Positions 26,863 through 36,077 of a stretch of 64,000 bases of DNA are shown one piece after another (the stretch's first letter is position 1; the number at the start of each line of letters is the position of its first letter). The notes beneath the pieces were generated by a model, which was given only the letters and a program-made list of their open reading frames with translations, did no database searches and had not been told where the DNA came from. The position numbers and the translations under genes were made by a program. Source of the DNA: an uncultured Lachnospiraceae bacterium (GTDB lineage Bacteria > Bacillota > Clostridia > Lachnospirales > Lachnospiraceae). The DNA lies in contig CAMBLG010000011.1 in the NCBI GenBank assembly GCA_945868435.1, forward strand, positions 1-64,000. Direction: 5' to 3'.

Positions 26863-28299
26863 ATGAGTACTAACAATGAAAGCCTGGCAATGCAGCGTAT
26901 TGCCAAGTTAGTCGATGAGAACAGTTTTATGGAAATTGGTTCTCTCGTAACCGCTCGCAGTACTGACTTTAATCTTACTGCGGCAAAAACCCCTTCTGAT
27001 GGTGTCATCATCGGTCATGGACTGATTGACGGTAATCTGGTGTTTATTTACAGCCAGGATGCATCCGTGCTAAACGGAACCATTGGAGAGATGCATGCGA
27101 AGAAGATCGCATCTGTGTATGACATGGCGATGAAGATGGGCGCTCCGGTCATCGGACTGATTGATTGTGGAGGAGTTCGTCTTCAGGAGTCTGTGGATGC
27201 ATTGGATGGCTTCGGAACAATCTACGCAAAGGAAGTTGCAGCTTCCGGCGTCGTACCGCAGATCTGCGGTGTGTTTGGCAATTGCGGCGGCGGTCTTGCT
27301 GTTGTTCCGGCGCTCAGTGATTTCGCATTTGTCGAGGAGAGCAAGGGAAGAATGTTTGTCAACACTCCAGATGCAATTGAAGGCAACCGCACAGAGAAGT
27401 GCGACACTGCAAGTGCTGCATTCCAGAGTGAGAACAATGGCTGCATTGATTTTGTTGGATCTGAGGATGAGATTATGGATCAGATGCGTGCACTGGTTTG
27501 CATGCTTCCGGGAAATAATGAGGGTGACGTGTATACCGATGATTGCCAGGATGATCTGAACCGTGCCTGCGAAGGTATGGTGCAGATGAAGGGAGAGCCG
27601 AGATATCTTCTCTCTCAGATTTCGGACAACCATATATTCTTTGAGACCAAACCGGATTTTGCCAAGAATATGGTCACCGGTCTGATCAAGCTCAATGGTA
27701 TGACAGTAGGTGCCGTTGCCAACTGCAGTGAGGTCTATGATGCAGAGGGCAAGAAGACCGAAGATCTTGGACTTGCACTCACTGCAAAGGGATGCAACAA
27801 GGCGGCTGAGTTTATTCAGTTCTGCGATGCCTTTTCTATTCCGGTTCTGTCCCTTACCAATGTGAATGGGTTCAAGAACTGCATGTGCTCCGAGAAGAAT
27901 CTGGCAAGAGCCATTGCCAAGATGACGTATGCGTTTGCCAATGCAACCTGTGCAAAGGTGAATCTGGTTACCGGTGATGCCTTCGGAAGCGCGTATGTAT
28001 CTATGAATTCCAAGTCGATTGGAGCGGATCTCGTGTATGCATGGCCGGATGCAAGAATCGGTACGATGGAGCCGAAGATGGCTGCAAAGCTCATGTATCC
28101 GGATGCTTCCGCTGCTGAGACAGAGGAGAAGGCTTCTGCATATGAGAAGCTGCAGGATTCTGTTTCCGCTGCTGCGGCAAGAGGATATGTAGATCGCATT
28201 ATTGACCCGGCTGACACGAGAAAGTATCTGGTTGCTGCATTTGAGATGCTTTATACCAAATATGTAAAAGAGCCGGAGAAAAAGCACGGTACCAAGTAG
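26863..28299 (+). CDS. Acyl-CoA carboxyltransferase subunit (12S / MmdA-like)
   Basis: A 478-residue carboxyltransferase of the propionyl-CoA carboxylase-beta / methylmalonyl-CoA decarboxylase-alpha fold, which moves CO2 between an acyl-CoA and carboxybiotin. Visible family parts are the N-terminal DGVIIGHGLIDG, RLQESVDALDGFGTIY, QICGVFGNCGGGLAVVPALSDFAFV and, in the second half, DAFGSAYVSMNSKSIGADLVYAWPDARIGTMEP. It is shorter than the usual 510 residues. The other parts needed (biotin carrier, pump and a second carboxyltransferase) follow in the same operon. The acyl-CoA substrate cannot be told from sequence. Confidence 0.88.
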   Translation: MSTNNESLAMQRIAKLVDENSFMEIGSLVTARSTDFNLTAAKTPSDGVIIGHGLIDGNLVFIYSQDASVLNGTIGEMHAKKIASVYDMAMKMGAPVIGLIDCGGVRLQESVDALDGFGTIYAKEVAASGVVPQICGVFGNCGGGLAVVPALSDFAFVEESKGRMFVNTPDAIEGNRTEKCDTASAAFQSENNGCIDFVGSEDEIMDQMRALVCMLPGNNEGDVYTDDCQDDLNRACEGMVQMKGEPRYLLSQISDNHIFFETKPDFAKNMVTGLIKLNGMTVGAVANCSEVYDAEGKKTEDLGLALTAKGCNKAAEFIQFCDAFSIPVLSLTNVNGFKNCMCSEKNLARAIAKMTYAFANATCAKVNLVTGDAFGSAYVSMNSKSIGADLVYAWPDARIGTMEPKMAAKLMYPDASAAETEEKASAYEKLQDSVSAAAARGYVDRIIDPADTRKYLVAAFEMLYTKYVKEPEKKHGTK

Positions 28300-28313
28300 A
28301 AAGGTGAAGTTTT

Positions 28314-29096
28314 ATGAGAAAAAAAATTGCTATGGCGCTTAGCATGCTCATTGTGATGCTGATGCTTGGTGCCTGTGGAACAGATCCGACTACCGTGGAT
28401 TACAATGGACATTCCTACAACGATCTTGAAACTGAGACTTATCAGAATGTAAGCGCGGTTGCGCAGCTGGCTTCTTTCATTGCCCAGAACGGACTTACGG
28501 AAGCAGATATGACAAAGGATTTGTACGATGCGCTTTCTTCCAATTACGGCTTTACAGAGGCACAGATTGATGCTGCCATCGTATGGAAGAATGTGGCGGA
28601 CGAATTCGGAGAGCTTCAGACAGTGGATGAGGAGAGCTTTACGGTTGAGAAGGCCGGAAATACACTCACTACAGATATTACACTGAAGTTTGAGAAGAGG
28701 GATGTTGATTTTCAGGTAGTCTATACGTATTACTCCATGGAAGTTTCCGGTCTCACGGTTGAGCCGGTGTACTCCCTGTCAGAGAAGATGGGCAAGGCCG
28801 GCATGAATACAGTGATTTCAATGAGCATTGTGTTCTGCGTACTGATCTTGATCAGTCTGATTATTGCCTGCTTTAATATTTTCCCGTATATCGAGAAGAA
28901 GAAAGCAGCGAAAAAGGCGGCAAACACTTCTGCAGATGTAAAAGATTCCGCAGTTGAAGAAGCTGCAGTTGCGGCACCGGTTGTTCCGGCTGCTGTAGAT
29001 GATACGGAACTGATTGCGGTGATTGCCGCTGCAATTGCTGCAAGTACCGGGACTTCTACAAGTGACTTTGTAGTGCGTTCCATCAATAGAAGATAA
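28314..29096 (+). CDS. OadG-like subunit with N-terminal lipoprotein domain
   Basis: 260 residues. The N-terminus has a lipoprotein signal (LMLGAC, acylated Cys at about residue 21), then about 130 residues of predicted extracytoplasmic domain, one transmembrane helix (about 165-188, VISMSIVFCVLILISLIIACF) and an Ala/Lys-rich cytoplasmic tail ending in FVVRSINRR, as in OadG/MmdD gamma subunits. Ordinary OadG is only about 80-120 residues and lacks the exported domain. It lies between the carboxyltransferase and biotin carrier genes, so it is probably the gamma or assembly subunit of the pump. Confidence 0.8.
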   Translation: MRKKIAMALSMLIVMLMLGACGTDPTTVDYNGHSYNDLETETYQNVSAVAQLASFIAQNGLTEADMTKDLYDALSSNYGFTEAQIDAAIVWKNVADEFGELQTVDEESFTVEKAGNTLTTDITLKFEKRDVDFQVVYTYYSMEVSGLTVEPVYSLSEKMGKAGMNTVISMSIVFCVLILISLIIACFNIFPYIEKKKAAKKAANTSADVKDSAVEEAAVAAPVVPAAVDDTELIAVIAAAIAASTGTSTSDFVVRSINRR

Positions 29097-29113
29097 TTTA
29101 GGAGGATATATTC

Positions 29114-29482
29114 ATGAAAAATTATACAATTACAGTTAATGGTAATGTATACGACGTTACAGTAGAAGAGACCGGAAGTACACCAAGCGTTGCAGCTCCT
29201 AAGCGTGCCGCTGCTCCGGCAGCAACACCGGCACCGGCAGCTAAGCCTGCTGCTGCAACAGGCGCCGGAAGTGTTAAGATTGAGGCTGGTGCTGCAGGTA
29301 AAGTATTTAAGCTTGAGAAGAAGGTTGGAGATTCCGTTAAGAAGGGAGATGCCATCCTCGTACTTGAGATTATGAAGATGGAGACTCCGGTTGTTGCACC
29401 GGAAGACGGAACGGTTGCAAGCATTGATGTGGCAGTTGGAGATGCAGTAGAAGCTGGTGCATTATTGGCGACTTTAAACTAG
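29114..29482 (+). CDS. Biotin carboxyl carrier protein of the decarboxylase
   Basis: A 122-residue carrier. An N-terminal strand (NYTITVNGNVYDVTVEETG) leads into a Pro/Ala hinge (about 30-55), then the biotinyl domain with the biotinylation motif EIMKMET, the modified Lys near residue 87. The hinge lets the carboxybiotin move between the carboxyltransferase sites and the membrane pump. Equivalent to the 1.3S subunit of transcarboxylase or MmdC. RBS AGGAGG. Confidence 0.93.
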   Translation: MKNYTITVNGNVYDVTVEETGSTPSVAAPKRAAAPAATPAPAAKPAAATGAGSVKIEAGAAGKVFKLEKKVGDSVKKGDAILVLEIMKMETPVVAPEDGTVASIDVAVGDAVEAGALLATLN

Positions 29483-29501
29483 GTCGAGGAGGAATTAAAT
29501 C

Positions 29502-30650
29502 ATGGGTTATGTAGGTGAAACACTTATGAACCTCCTGCATCAGACAGCCTTTTTCAACCTGACTTGGGGAAATTACGTCATGATCGTTGTGGCATTTGTA
29601 TTCCTGTTTCTGGCCATTAAGAAAGGCTTTGAGCCATTGCTGTTAGTTCCGATCGCATTTGGTATGCTGTTGGTTAACATCTATCCGGATATCATTGTAA
29701 GTCCGGAGGAGACAAGCAATGGAGTAGGTGGTTTGCTTTACTATTTCTATACGTTGGATGAGTGGTCAATTCTTCCTTCGCTGATTTTCCTTGGCGTTGG
29801 TGCGATGACTGACTTTGGACCGCTGATTGCCAATCCGATCAGCTTCCTGATGGGTGCGGCTGCACAGTTTGGTATTTTCAGTGCATACTTCCTTGCAATT
29901 GGTCTTGGATTTAATGACAAGGCCGCAGCTGCAGTTTCTATTATCGGTGGAGCAGACGGACCGACTTCCATTTTCCTTGCGGGTAAACTGGGACAGTCGG
30001 GACTGATGGGACCGATCGCGGTGGCGGCATACTCGTACATGGCGCTTGTTCCGGTGATCCAGCCGCCGATCATGAAGCTATTGACGACGAAGAAAGAGCG
30101 CTCAATTAAGATGGAGAATCTGCGTCCGGTCAGCAAGCTGGAGCGAATTTTATTCCCGATCGTTGTTACGGTTGTGGTGTGTCTGATTCTTCCGTCTACG
30201 GCTCCGTTGGTCGGCATGTTGATGCTTGGAAATTTATTCCGCGAATCCGGTGTTGTGCGTCAGTTGACAGAGACTGCAAGTAATGCGTTGATGTATATTG
30301 TAGTTATTCTGCTCGGTACTTCCGTTGGTGCAACGACAAGTGCTGAGGCGTTCTTAAACTGGAGCACGATCAAGATTGTTGTACTTGGTCTGGTTGCATT
30401 TATGGTTGGTACGGCTGCCGGAGTATTGTTCGGTAAGCTGCTCTGTCTCATTACGAAGGGTAAGATCAATCCGCTCATTGGTTCTGCCGGTGTATCCGCT
30501 GTGCCGATGGCAGCCCGTGTATCCCAGAAGGTGGGAGCAGAAGAGGATCCTACCAACTTCCTGCTCATGCATGCTATGGGACCGAATGTTGCCGGAGTTA
30601 TCGGTACAGCCGTAGCGGCAGGCTGCTTTATGGCAATATTTGGAGTATAG
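29502..30650 (+). CDS. oadB: Sodium-translocating decarboxylase beta subunit
   Basis: A 382-residue polytopic membrane protein that decarboxylates carboxybiotin and pumps Na+ outward. The hallmark IIGGADGPTSIFLAGKLG (about residues 147-164) and the AVPMAARVSQKVGAEEDPTNFLLMHAMGPNVAGVIGT region, both needed for Na+ coupling in characterised OadB, are intact. It follows the biotin carrier gene by 19 bp. The symbol denotes the family; the pump could serve oxaloacetate or methylmalonyl-CoA decarboxylation. Confidence 0.93.
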   Translation: MGYVGETLMNLLHQTAFFNLTWGNYVMIVVAFVFLFLAIKKGFEPLLLVPIAFGMLLVNIYPDIIVSPEETSNGVGGLLYYFYTLDEWSILPSLIFLGVGAMTDFGPLIANPISFLMGAAAQFGIFSAYFLAIGLGFNDKAAAAVSIIGGADGPTSIFLAGKLGQSGLMGPIAVAAYSYMALVPVIQPPIMKLLTTKKERSIKMENLRPVSKLERILFPIVVTVVVCLILPSTAPLVGMLMLGNLFRESGVVRQLTETASNALMYIVVILLGTSVGATTSAEAFLNWSTIKIVVLGLVAFMVGTAAGVLFGKLLCLITKGKINPLIGSAGVSAVPMAARVSQKVGAEEDPTNFLLMHAMGPNVAGVIGTAVAAGCFMAIFGV

Positions 30651-30677
30651 CAAAGAAAGTAATGGAGGAAAATTATC

Positions 30678-32099
30678 ATGTCAGAGATAAATGCTAAGCC
30701 GGTAAAAATTACCGAGACAATTCTGCGTGATGCGCATCAGTCTATGATCGCTACACGTATGACAACGGAGCAGATGCTTCCAATCATTGATAAAATGGAT
30801 AAGGTTGGCTACCACGCAGTTGAGTGTTGGGGTGGAGCTACCTTCGATGCATCCCTTCGCTTCCTGAAGGAAGATCCATGGGATCGTCTTCGCAAACTAA
30901 GAGACGGATTTAAGAACACAAAGCTTCAGATGCTGTTTCGTGGACAGAATATTCTGGGATATCGTCCGTATGCAGATGATGTTGTAGAGTACTTTGTACA
31001 GAAGTCCATTGCTAATGGTATCGATATTATTCGTATTTTTGACTGTCTGAATGATCTTCGCAATCTTCAGACCGCAGTTACTGCAACCAACAAGGAGAAA
31101 GGACATGCACAGGTTGCTCTGTCCTATACACTGGGTGATGCGTACACATTGGATTACTGGACCGATATGGCGAAGCGCGTGGAAGATATGGGAGCAAATT
31201 CTCTCTGTATCAAGGATATGGCAGGACTTCTTGTTCCGTATAAGGCTGATGAGCTGGTACGTGCGTTGAAGGAAGCTGTTGACATCCCGATTGAACTTCA
31301 TACTCATTACACCTCCGGAGTTGCTTCTATGACTCTTATGAAGGCTGTCGAGGCAGGTTGTGATATCATTGATACCGCAATGTCACCATTTGCACTGGGA
31401 ACAAGCCAGCCTGCAACAGAGGTTATGGTTGAGACCTTCAAGGGAACTCCTTATGACACAGGTCTGGATCAGAATCTTCTTGCAGAGATCGCTGATTACT
31501 TTGCGCCGATGAGAGAGGAAGCCTTGAAGAGTGGACTCCTGAATCCAAAGGTGCTCGGAGTTAATATTCAGACTCTTCGTTACCAGGTTCCGGGAGGAAT
31601 GCTTTCCAACATGATTTCTCAGTTGAAGGAGCAGGGTGCAGAAGATAAGTATGAGGAAGTGCTCAAGGAAGTACCGAGAGTGCGTAAGGATCTCGGTGAG
31701 CCACCTCTTGTTACACCGTCTTCACAGATCGTCGGAACACAGGCTGTGTTTAACGTATTGATGGGCGAGCGTTACAAGGTGGCAACGAAGGAGACCAAGG
31801 GTATCCTTCAGGGTAAGTATGGTCAGACCGTTAAGCCATTTAACCAGGAGGTTGTGGATAAGGTGCTTACTCCGGAAGAGAAGGCAGAGGCGATTACCTG
31901 TCGTCCGGCAGATCTCTTGGAGCCGGAGCTGGATAAGATCGAGGCAGAGATGAAGCAGTACAAGCAGCAGGATGAGGATGTGCTTTCTTATGCACTGTTC
32001 CCTCAGGTTGCTATGGATTACTTCAAATACCGCGAGGCACAGCAGACCGGAGTGGATGCGAAGGCTGCTGACACAGAGAATGGAGCATATCCGGTATAA
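30678..32099 (+). CDS. oadA: Oxaloacetate decarboxylase alpha / transcarboxylase 5S-like subunit
   Basis: A 473-residue HMGL-like TIM barrel with a PYC_OADA domain. ETILRDAHQSMIATRMTTE at the N-terminus is the metal-binding signature, followed by IDIIRIFDCLNDLRN, SLCIKDMAGL with the carbamylated-type Lys, and ELHTHYTSG with the metal histidines. It lacks the C-terminal biotinyl domain of full OadA, which here is the separate carrier gene upstream. It transfers CO2 between oxaloacetate/pyruvate and carboxybiotin. Last gene of the operon, followed by a terminator. Confidence 0.92.
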   Translation: MSEINAKPVKITETILRDAHQSMIATRMTTEQMLPIIDKMDKVGYHAVECWGGATFDASLRFLKEDPWDRLRKLRDGFKNTKLQMLFRGQNILGYRPYADDVVEYFVQKSIANGIDIIRIFDCLNDLRNLQTAVTATNKEKGHAQVALSYTLGDAYTLDYWTDMAKRVEDMGANSLCIKDMAGLLVPYKADELVRALKEAVDIPIELHTHYTSGVASMTLMKAVEAGCDIIDTAMSPFALGTSQPATEVMVETFKGTPYDTGLDQNLLAEIADYFAPMREEALKSGLLNPKVLGVNIQTLRYQVPGGMLSNMISQLKEQGAEDKYEEVLKEVPRVRKDLGEPPLVTPSSQIVGTQAVFNVLMGERYKVATKETKGILQGKYGQTVKPFNQEVVDKVLTPEEKAEAITCRPADLLEPELDKIEAEMKQYKQQDEDVLSYALFPQVAMDYFKYREAQQTGVDAKAADTENGAYPV

Positions 32100-32136
32100 T
32101 CCTGATTATACGACAACTCAATGCAAGTGATATATT

Positions 32137-32174
32137 CCGCTGGGGAAGAAAGTTTCCCCGGCGGTATTTTGTTT
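32137..32174 (+). terminator. Terminator of the decarboxylase operon
   Basis: CCGCTGGGGAA (32137-32147) pairs with TTCCCCGGCGG (32154-32164; one G-U), followed by TATTTTGTTT. Confidence 0.82.
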
Positions 32175-32214
32175 CAGTTGATGTGGGCCTGCCCACTTTG
32201 TTCTGAAATATTTC

Positions 32215-32242
32215 TTGCAAATTTCCTGTAAAGTGATACAAT
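32215..32242 (+). promoter_or_regulatory. Promoter of the RpiR regulator operon
   Basis: TTGCAA (32215-32220), a 16-bp spacer and TACAAT (32237-32242). Confidence 0.6.
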
Positions 32243-32310
32243 TTCTACTGGTAGTGTTATGAAATGTTGGAAAAATGCATGGAATCATGCAGAATTTGAA
32301 GGGGTTTGTG

Positions 32311-33237
32311 ATGGCAAATACAAATGAGTTGTTGAATCGGATCAATAACAGTTACAGTTCTATGAGCAAGGGACAGAAGCTCCTTGCCACCTATATTACG
32401 GATAATTATGATAAGGCTGTGTTTCTCACTGCGGCAAAGATGGGAGAGACAGTGGGAGTCAGTGAATCCACAGTTGTCCGGTTTGCAACTTTTCTTGGAT
32501 ATAAAGGGTATCCGGAATTTCAGAAGGCGTTGGAGGAACTGGTGCGCAACAAGCTGAATTCCATTCAGCGCATGGAGGTTACTTACGGCCGGATCAGTCA
32601 GTCGAAAATTCTCGAGACGGTATTGCAGTCTGATGAGGATAAGATTAAGACGACACTGGAAAAAATCGACCATAATGCATTTGAAAATGCGGTTACAACC
32701 ATTCTCGATGCAAGAAATATTTATATAGTAGGAATTCGAAGCTGTGCGCCGCTGGCCAGTTTTCTCGGGTTTTATCTGAATCTGATGTTTGACAATGTGC
32801 ATCTGCTCACCACCAACAGCTCCAGTGAGTTGTTTGAACAGATGGTGCGCATTGACAAGGACGATGTGATCATCGGAATCAGCTTTCCGCGATATTCCAT
32901 GCGTACATTGAAGGCGCTTGAATTTGCCAACAATCGAAGCGCGAAAGTGATCACGATCACAGACAGCGTGCATTCGCCTATGAATCTATACTCCTCCTGC
33001 AATCTGATTGCAGACAGTGATATGGCGTCCATTGTAGATTCACTGGTGGCACCGCTTTCGGTCATTAATGCGCTGATTGTGGCACTGTGCATGAAAAAGC
33101 AGAATGAGGTGGCTCATACACTTACGATGCTGGAGGATATCTGGGACGAGTATCAGGTCTATGAGAATGATGAAATCAATTACATTGACGATTCCATTAA
33201 GGTTCACTATGCCAAGCTTGAAGGAATGGACGAATGA
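32311..33237 (+). CDS. MurR/RpiR-family transcriptional regulator
   Basis: 308 residues. The N-terminal HTH_6 domain (about 1-77) has SKGQKLLATYITDNYDKAVFLTAAKMG and VSESTVVRFATFLGYKGYPEFQ. The C-terminal SIS domain (about 110-250) has ARNIYIVGIRSCAPLASFL and DVIIGISFPRYSMRTL and would bind a phosphosugar. The start at 32311 lies six bases after AAGGGG. No sugar operon follows; it overlaps by four bases a flavoprotein gene, so it may have been co-opted or act elsewhere. Confidence 0.92.
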   Translation: MANTNELLNRINNSYSSMSKGQKLLATYITDNYDKAVFLTAAKMGETVGVSESTVVRFATFLGYKGYPEFQKALEELVRNKLNSIQRMEVTYGRISQSKILETVLQSDEDKIKTTLEKIDHNAFENAVTTILDARNIYIVGIRSCAPLASFLGFYLNLMFDNVHLLTTNSSSELFEQMVRIDKDDVIIGISFPRYSMRTLKALEFANNRSAKVITITDSVHSPMNLYSSCNLIADSDMASIVDSLVAPLSVINALIVALCMKKQNEVAHTLTMLEDIWDEYQVYENDEINYIDDSIKVHYAKLEGMDE

Positions 33238-34487
33238 AGCGCGTAATTGTAATCGGAGGTGGTCCGGCCGGCATGATGGCTGCATATGGGGCGGCACAGT
33301 GCGGACATAAGGTGACACTCATTGAGCAGAATGAGAAGTTAGGGAAAAAGCTTTTTATCACAGGAAAAGGCCGATGCAATATTACCAATGCCAGTGATAT
33401 GGAAACGCTTTTTTCCAATGTGATGAGTAATCGCAAATTTTTATACAGCGCATTTTATGCTTTTGACAATGAGCAGGTCATTGCCTTTTTTGAAACGATG
33501 GGGCTTCGGACCAAGGTAGAACGCGGCAATCGTGTGTTCCCGGAATCTGATCATTCCTCGGATGTGATTGCAGCATTGAAGAGAGCGTTGGAGCGTGCGG
33601 GCGTGACGATTCGCCTTCAGGAACAGGTAAAAGAGCTTGTATTGGAACCGGATGCGCCTTCGGAAGTAGAAACACAAAAGGTTAGCGGAGTACTGTTAAA
33701 TAAGGAAAGGCTGTCGGCGGATGCCGTGATTGTCGCGACGGGAGGTCTGTCTTATCCGTCAACCGGAGCAACAGGGGACGGATACCGTATGGCACAGGCC
33801 TGCGGACATGCGCTGGTGCCATGTACACAGTCTCTGGTTCCACTGGAAATCAAAGAAGCATGGGTACCGCAGTTACAGGGACTTTCGCTTAAGAATTCAT
33901 CTATTCGCATCTGCAGAGGGAAAAAGACGTTATATGAAGATTTTGGAGAGATGCTGTTCACGCATTTTGGTGTGAGCGGCCCGATGATCCTGTCTGCCAG
34001 CGCCAGCATCAAACCGGAGTATTTTGAGGAAGCGCTTTCCCTTACGATTGACCTGAAGCCGGCTTTGGATGAAGAGCAGTTGGACAAGCGGATTCTCAGA
34101 GATTTTGAAGAGGCGAAGAACAGACAGTTTAAGAATTCCATAAATCATCTGCTCCCGGCAAAGCTTGTGCCGGTTATGATAGATTTGAGCGGCATCGACC
34201 CGGATAAGCAGGTCAATGAAATTTCCCGGGAAGAGAGAAAAATGCTGGTAAAACTGATAAAGAATCTCCCGATGACCATTGCCGGAAAACGTGGATGGAA
34301 TGAAGCGATTATTACAAAAGGCGGCGTGTCCGTAAAAGAAATTAATCCGTCTACCATGGAGTCAAAGCTGGTGAAGGGATTGCATTTTTGCGGAGAGGTG
34401 TTGGACCTGGATGCCTTGACGGGAGGCTACAATCTGCAGATTGCATGGTCGACCGGATATCTGGCAGGAATTTCAATTGAGGGATAA
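33234..34487 (+). CDS. HI0933/BaiN-family NAD(P)/FAD-dependent oxidoreductase
   Basis: A 417-residue flavoprotein. The FAD Rossmann motif GGGPAGMMAAYGAAQCG (residues 8-24) is followed by KLGKKLFITGKGRCNITN, the family signature; VIVATGGLSYPSTGATGDGY and the closing GEVLDLDALTGGYNLQIAWSTGYLAG are also present. Family members are annotated as aminoacetone oxidase or flavin reductases; the physiological substrate is not established. Start ATG overlaps the regulator's stop (ATGA), and cmk follows by 11 bp. Confidence 0.92.
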   Translation: MKRVIVIGGGPAGMMAAYGAAQCGHKVTLIEQNEKLGKKLFITGKGRCNITNASDMETLFSNVMSNRKFLYSAFYAFDNEQVIAFFETMGLRTKVERGNRVFPESDHSSDVIAALKRALERAGVTIRLQEQVKELVLEPDAPSEVETQKVSGVLLNKERLSADAVIVATGGLSYPSTGATGDGYRMAQACGHALVPCTQSLVPLEIKEAWVPQLQGLSLKNSSIRICRGKKTLYEDFGEMLFTHFGVSGPMILSASASIKPEYFEEALSLTIDLKPALDEEQLDKRILRDFEEAKNRQFKNSINHLLPAKLVPVMIDLSGIDPDKQVNEISREERKMLVKLIKNLPMTIAGKRGWNEAIITKGGVSVKEINPSTMESKLVKGLHFCGEVLDLDALTGGYNLQIAWSTGYLAGISIEG

Positions 34488-34498
34488 AAAGGAGGAAC

Positions 34499-35164
34499 AT
34501 GATGATCAATATCGCAATCGATGGCCCGGCAGGTGCGGGCAAGAGCACAATTGCAAAGCGCCTTGCAAAAGAACTGGGCTATATCTATGTGGACACCGGT
34601 GCCATGTACCGGGCTATGGCATATTATTTTTTGAAAAATCATATTTCGGCGGAAGATGAAAACCGGATCGCCGCTGCCTGTGAGCATGTGGATATTACCA
34701 TCCGGTACCAGGATGGAGAACAGCAGGTCATTCTGAATGGCGAGAATGTCAATGGTGTTATCCGCAACGAGGAAGTCGGGAATATGGCAAGTTCTACCAG
34801 TGTTTATCCGGTTGTGCGCAAAAAGCTTGTGGAATTGCAGCAACAACTGGCTGTCAAAGAGAATGTTATCATGGATGGCCGGGACATCGGCACCGTTGTG
34901 CTTCCGAACGCGGATGTAAAAATTTATCTCACCGCAAGCTCGAAGGTTCGTGCAAAGAGACGATATGATGAACTTACCTCCAAGGGGGAAGTCTGTGATC
35001 TGGATCAGATTGAACAGGATATCATCGATCGCGATTACCGCGATATGAATAGGGAAACTTCTCCGCTAAAACAGGCGGATGATGCTGTCCTTCTGGACTC
35101 TTCGGATCTGGATATTGACGGTGTTGTGGAAAAAATGAAAGAGATTATCAAAAGCCGGGTATAG
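34499..35164 (+). CDS. cmk: Cytidylate kinase
   Basis: A 221-residue P-loop kinase that phosphorylates CMP and dCMP. The P-loop is IDGPAGAGKSTIAKRLA; YVDTGAMYRAMAYYFL, IRNEEVGNMASSTS and MDGRDIGTVVLPNA are conserved Cmk stretches, and RDYRDMNRETSPLKQADDA forms the lid and C-terminal helix. Two consecutive ATGs start it after GGAGG. cmk-ispH-rpsA in this order is typical for Clostridia. Confidence 0.96.
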   Translation: MMINIAIDGPAGAGKSTIAKRLAKELGYIYVDTGAMYRAMAYYFLKNHISAEDENRIAAACEHVDITIRYQDGEQQVILNGENVNGVIRNEEVGNMASSTSVYPVVRKKLVELQQQLAVKENVIMDGRDIGTVVLPNADVKIYLTASSKVRAKRRYDELTSKGEVCDLDQIEQDIIDRDYRDMNRETSPLKQADDAVLLDSSDLDIDGVVEKMKEIIKSRV

Positions 35165-35207
35165 CTTAACGTTGAATGTGCCCGGTTCCCAAAGAAGGAG
35201 AATGGAG

Positions 35208-36077
35208 ATGCAACAGCAGCAAAGAACGGTTACTGTGGCGAAAAGCGCAGGGTTCTGCTTCGGCGTAAAACGCGCGGTGAATATGGTGTACGAGGAGGCC
35301 GATCAGACGGAAGTCCCAATCTACACCTACGGACCGATCATTCACAATGAGGAAGTGGTAAAGGATCTGCAGAGCAAGGGAGTGCGTGTCGTCTCTGATC
35401 TGGATGAACTTGCAGCTCTTCCAATCGGAAAAATTGTCATCCGTTCCCACGGAATCAGCAAGGCAGAATACGAGAGGATTCATAACAGCGGGTTTGAAGT
35501 ATTGGACGCAACCTGTCCCTTTGTGCGCAAGATTCACCGTCTGGTGGGAGAGTACAGCCAAAAGGGATACACGATCGTCATTGCCGGAAATGGGGTACAT
35601 CCGGAGGTGGCCGGAATCATGGGCTGGGTGGGAAACAGCGATGTATATACGGTTTCCGAAGCTTCCGACATACAGAATCTGCCAATGCCCAAAGGGACAA
35701 ACGTGTGTCTGGTGGCACAGACGACATTTAACTACAATAAATTTCAAGAATTAGTTGAAATTATCGAGAAAAAAGGGTATGATATAATTGTTTTAAATAC
35801 AATCTGCAATGCGACCGAGGAACGGCAGACAGAAGCACGCAGAATTGCCTGTCAGTCTGAGGCGATGATTGTCATTGGGGACAAGCATAGCTCCAATACG
35901 CAGAAGTTATTTGAAATATGTAATAAAGAATGTGCAAATACTTACTACATACAAACGAGTAACGATATGGATTATCACAAGCTGAAATCCATCAATAACG
36001 TAGGTATTACAGCAGGGGCGTCAACCCCAAATAATATCATTGAGGAGGTTTCAAAGAATGTCAGAAATGAGCTTTGA
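35208..36077 (+). CDS. ispH: 4-hydroxy-3-methylbut-2-enyl diphosphate reductase
   Basis: A 289-residue Fe-S enzyme of the last MEP-pathway step, making IPP and DMAPP. The three cluster cysteines are in KSAGFCFGVKRA (Cys17), DATCPFVRKIH and NTICNATEERQ; the RSHGISK and AGASTPNNIIEEV motifs complete the site. The ATG at 35208 has AAGGAG seven bases upstream; the ATG at 35202 is too close. The last 20 bases overlap the start of rpsA in another frame; the S1 Shine-Dalgarno lies inside ispH. Confidence 0.96.
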   Translation: MQQQQRTVTVAKSAGFCFGVKRAVNMVYEEADQTEVPIYTYGPIIHNEEVVKDLQSKGVRVVSDLDELAALPIGKIVIRSHGISKAEYERIHNSGFEVLDATCPFVRKIHRLVGEYSQKGYTIVIAGNGVHPEVAGIMGWVGNSDVYTVSEASDIQNLPMPKGTNVCLVAQTTFNYNKFQELVEIIEKKGYDIIVLNTICNATEERQTEARRIACQSEAMIVIGDKHSSNTQKLFEICNKECANTYYIQTSNDMDYHKLKSINNVGITAGASTPNNIIEEVSKNVRNEL

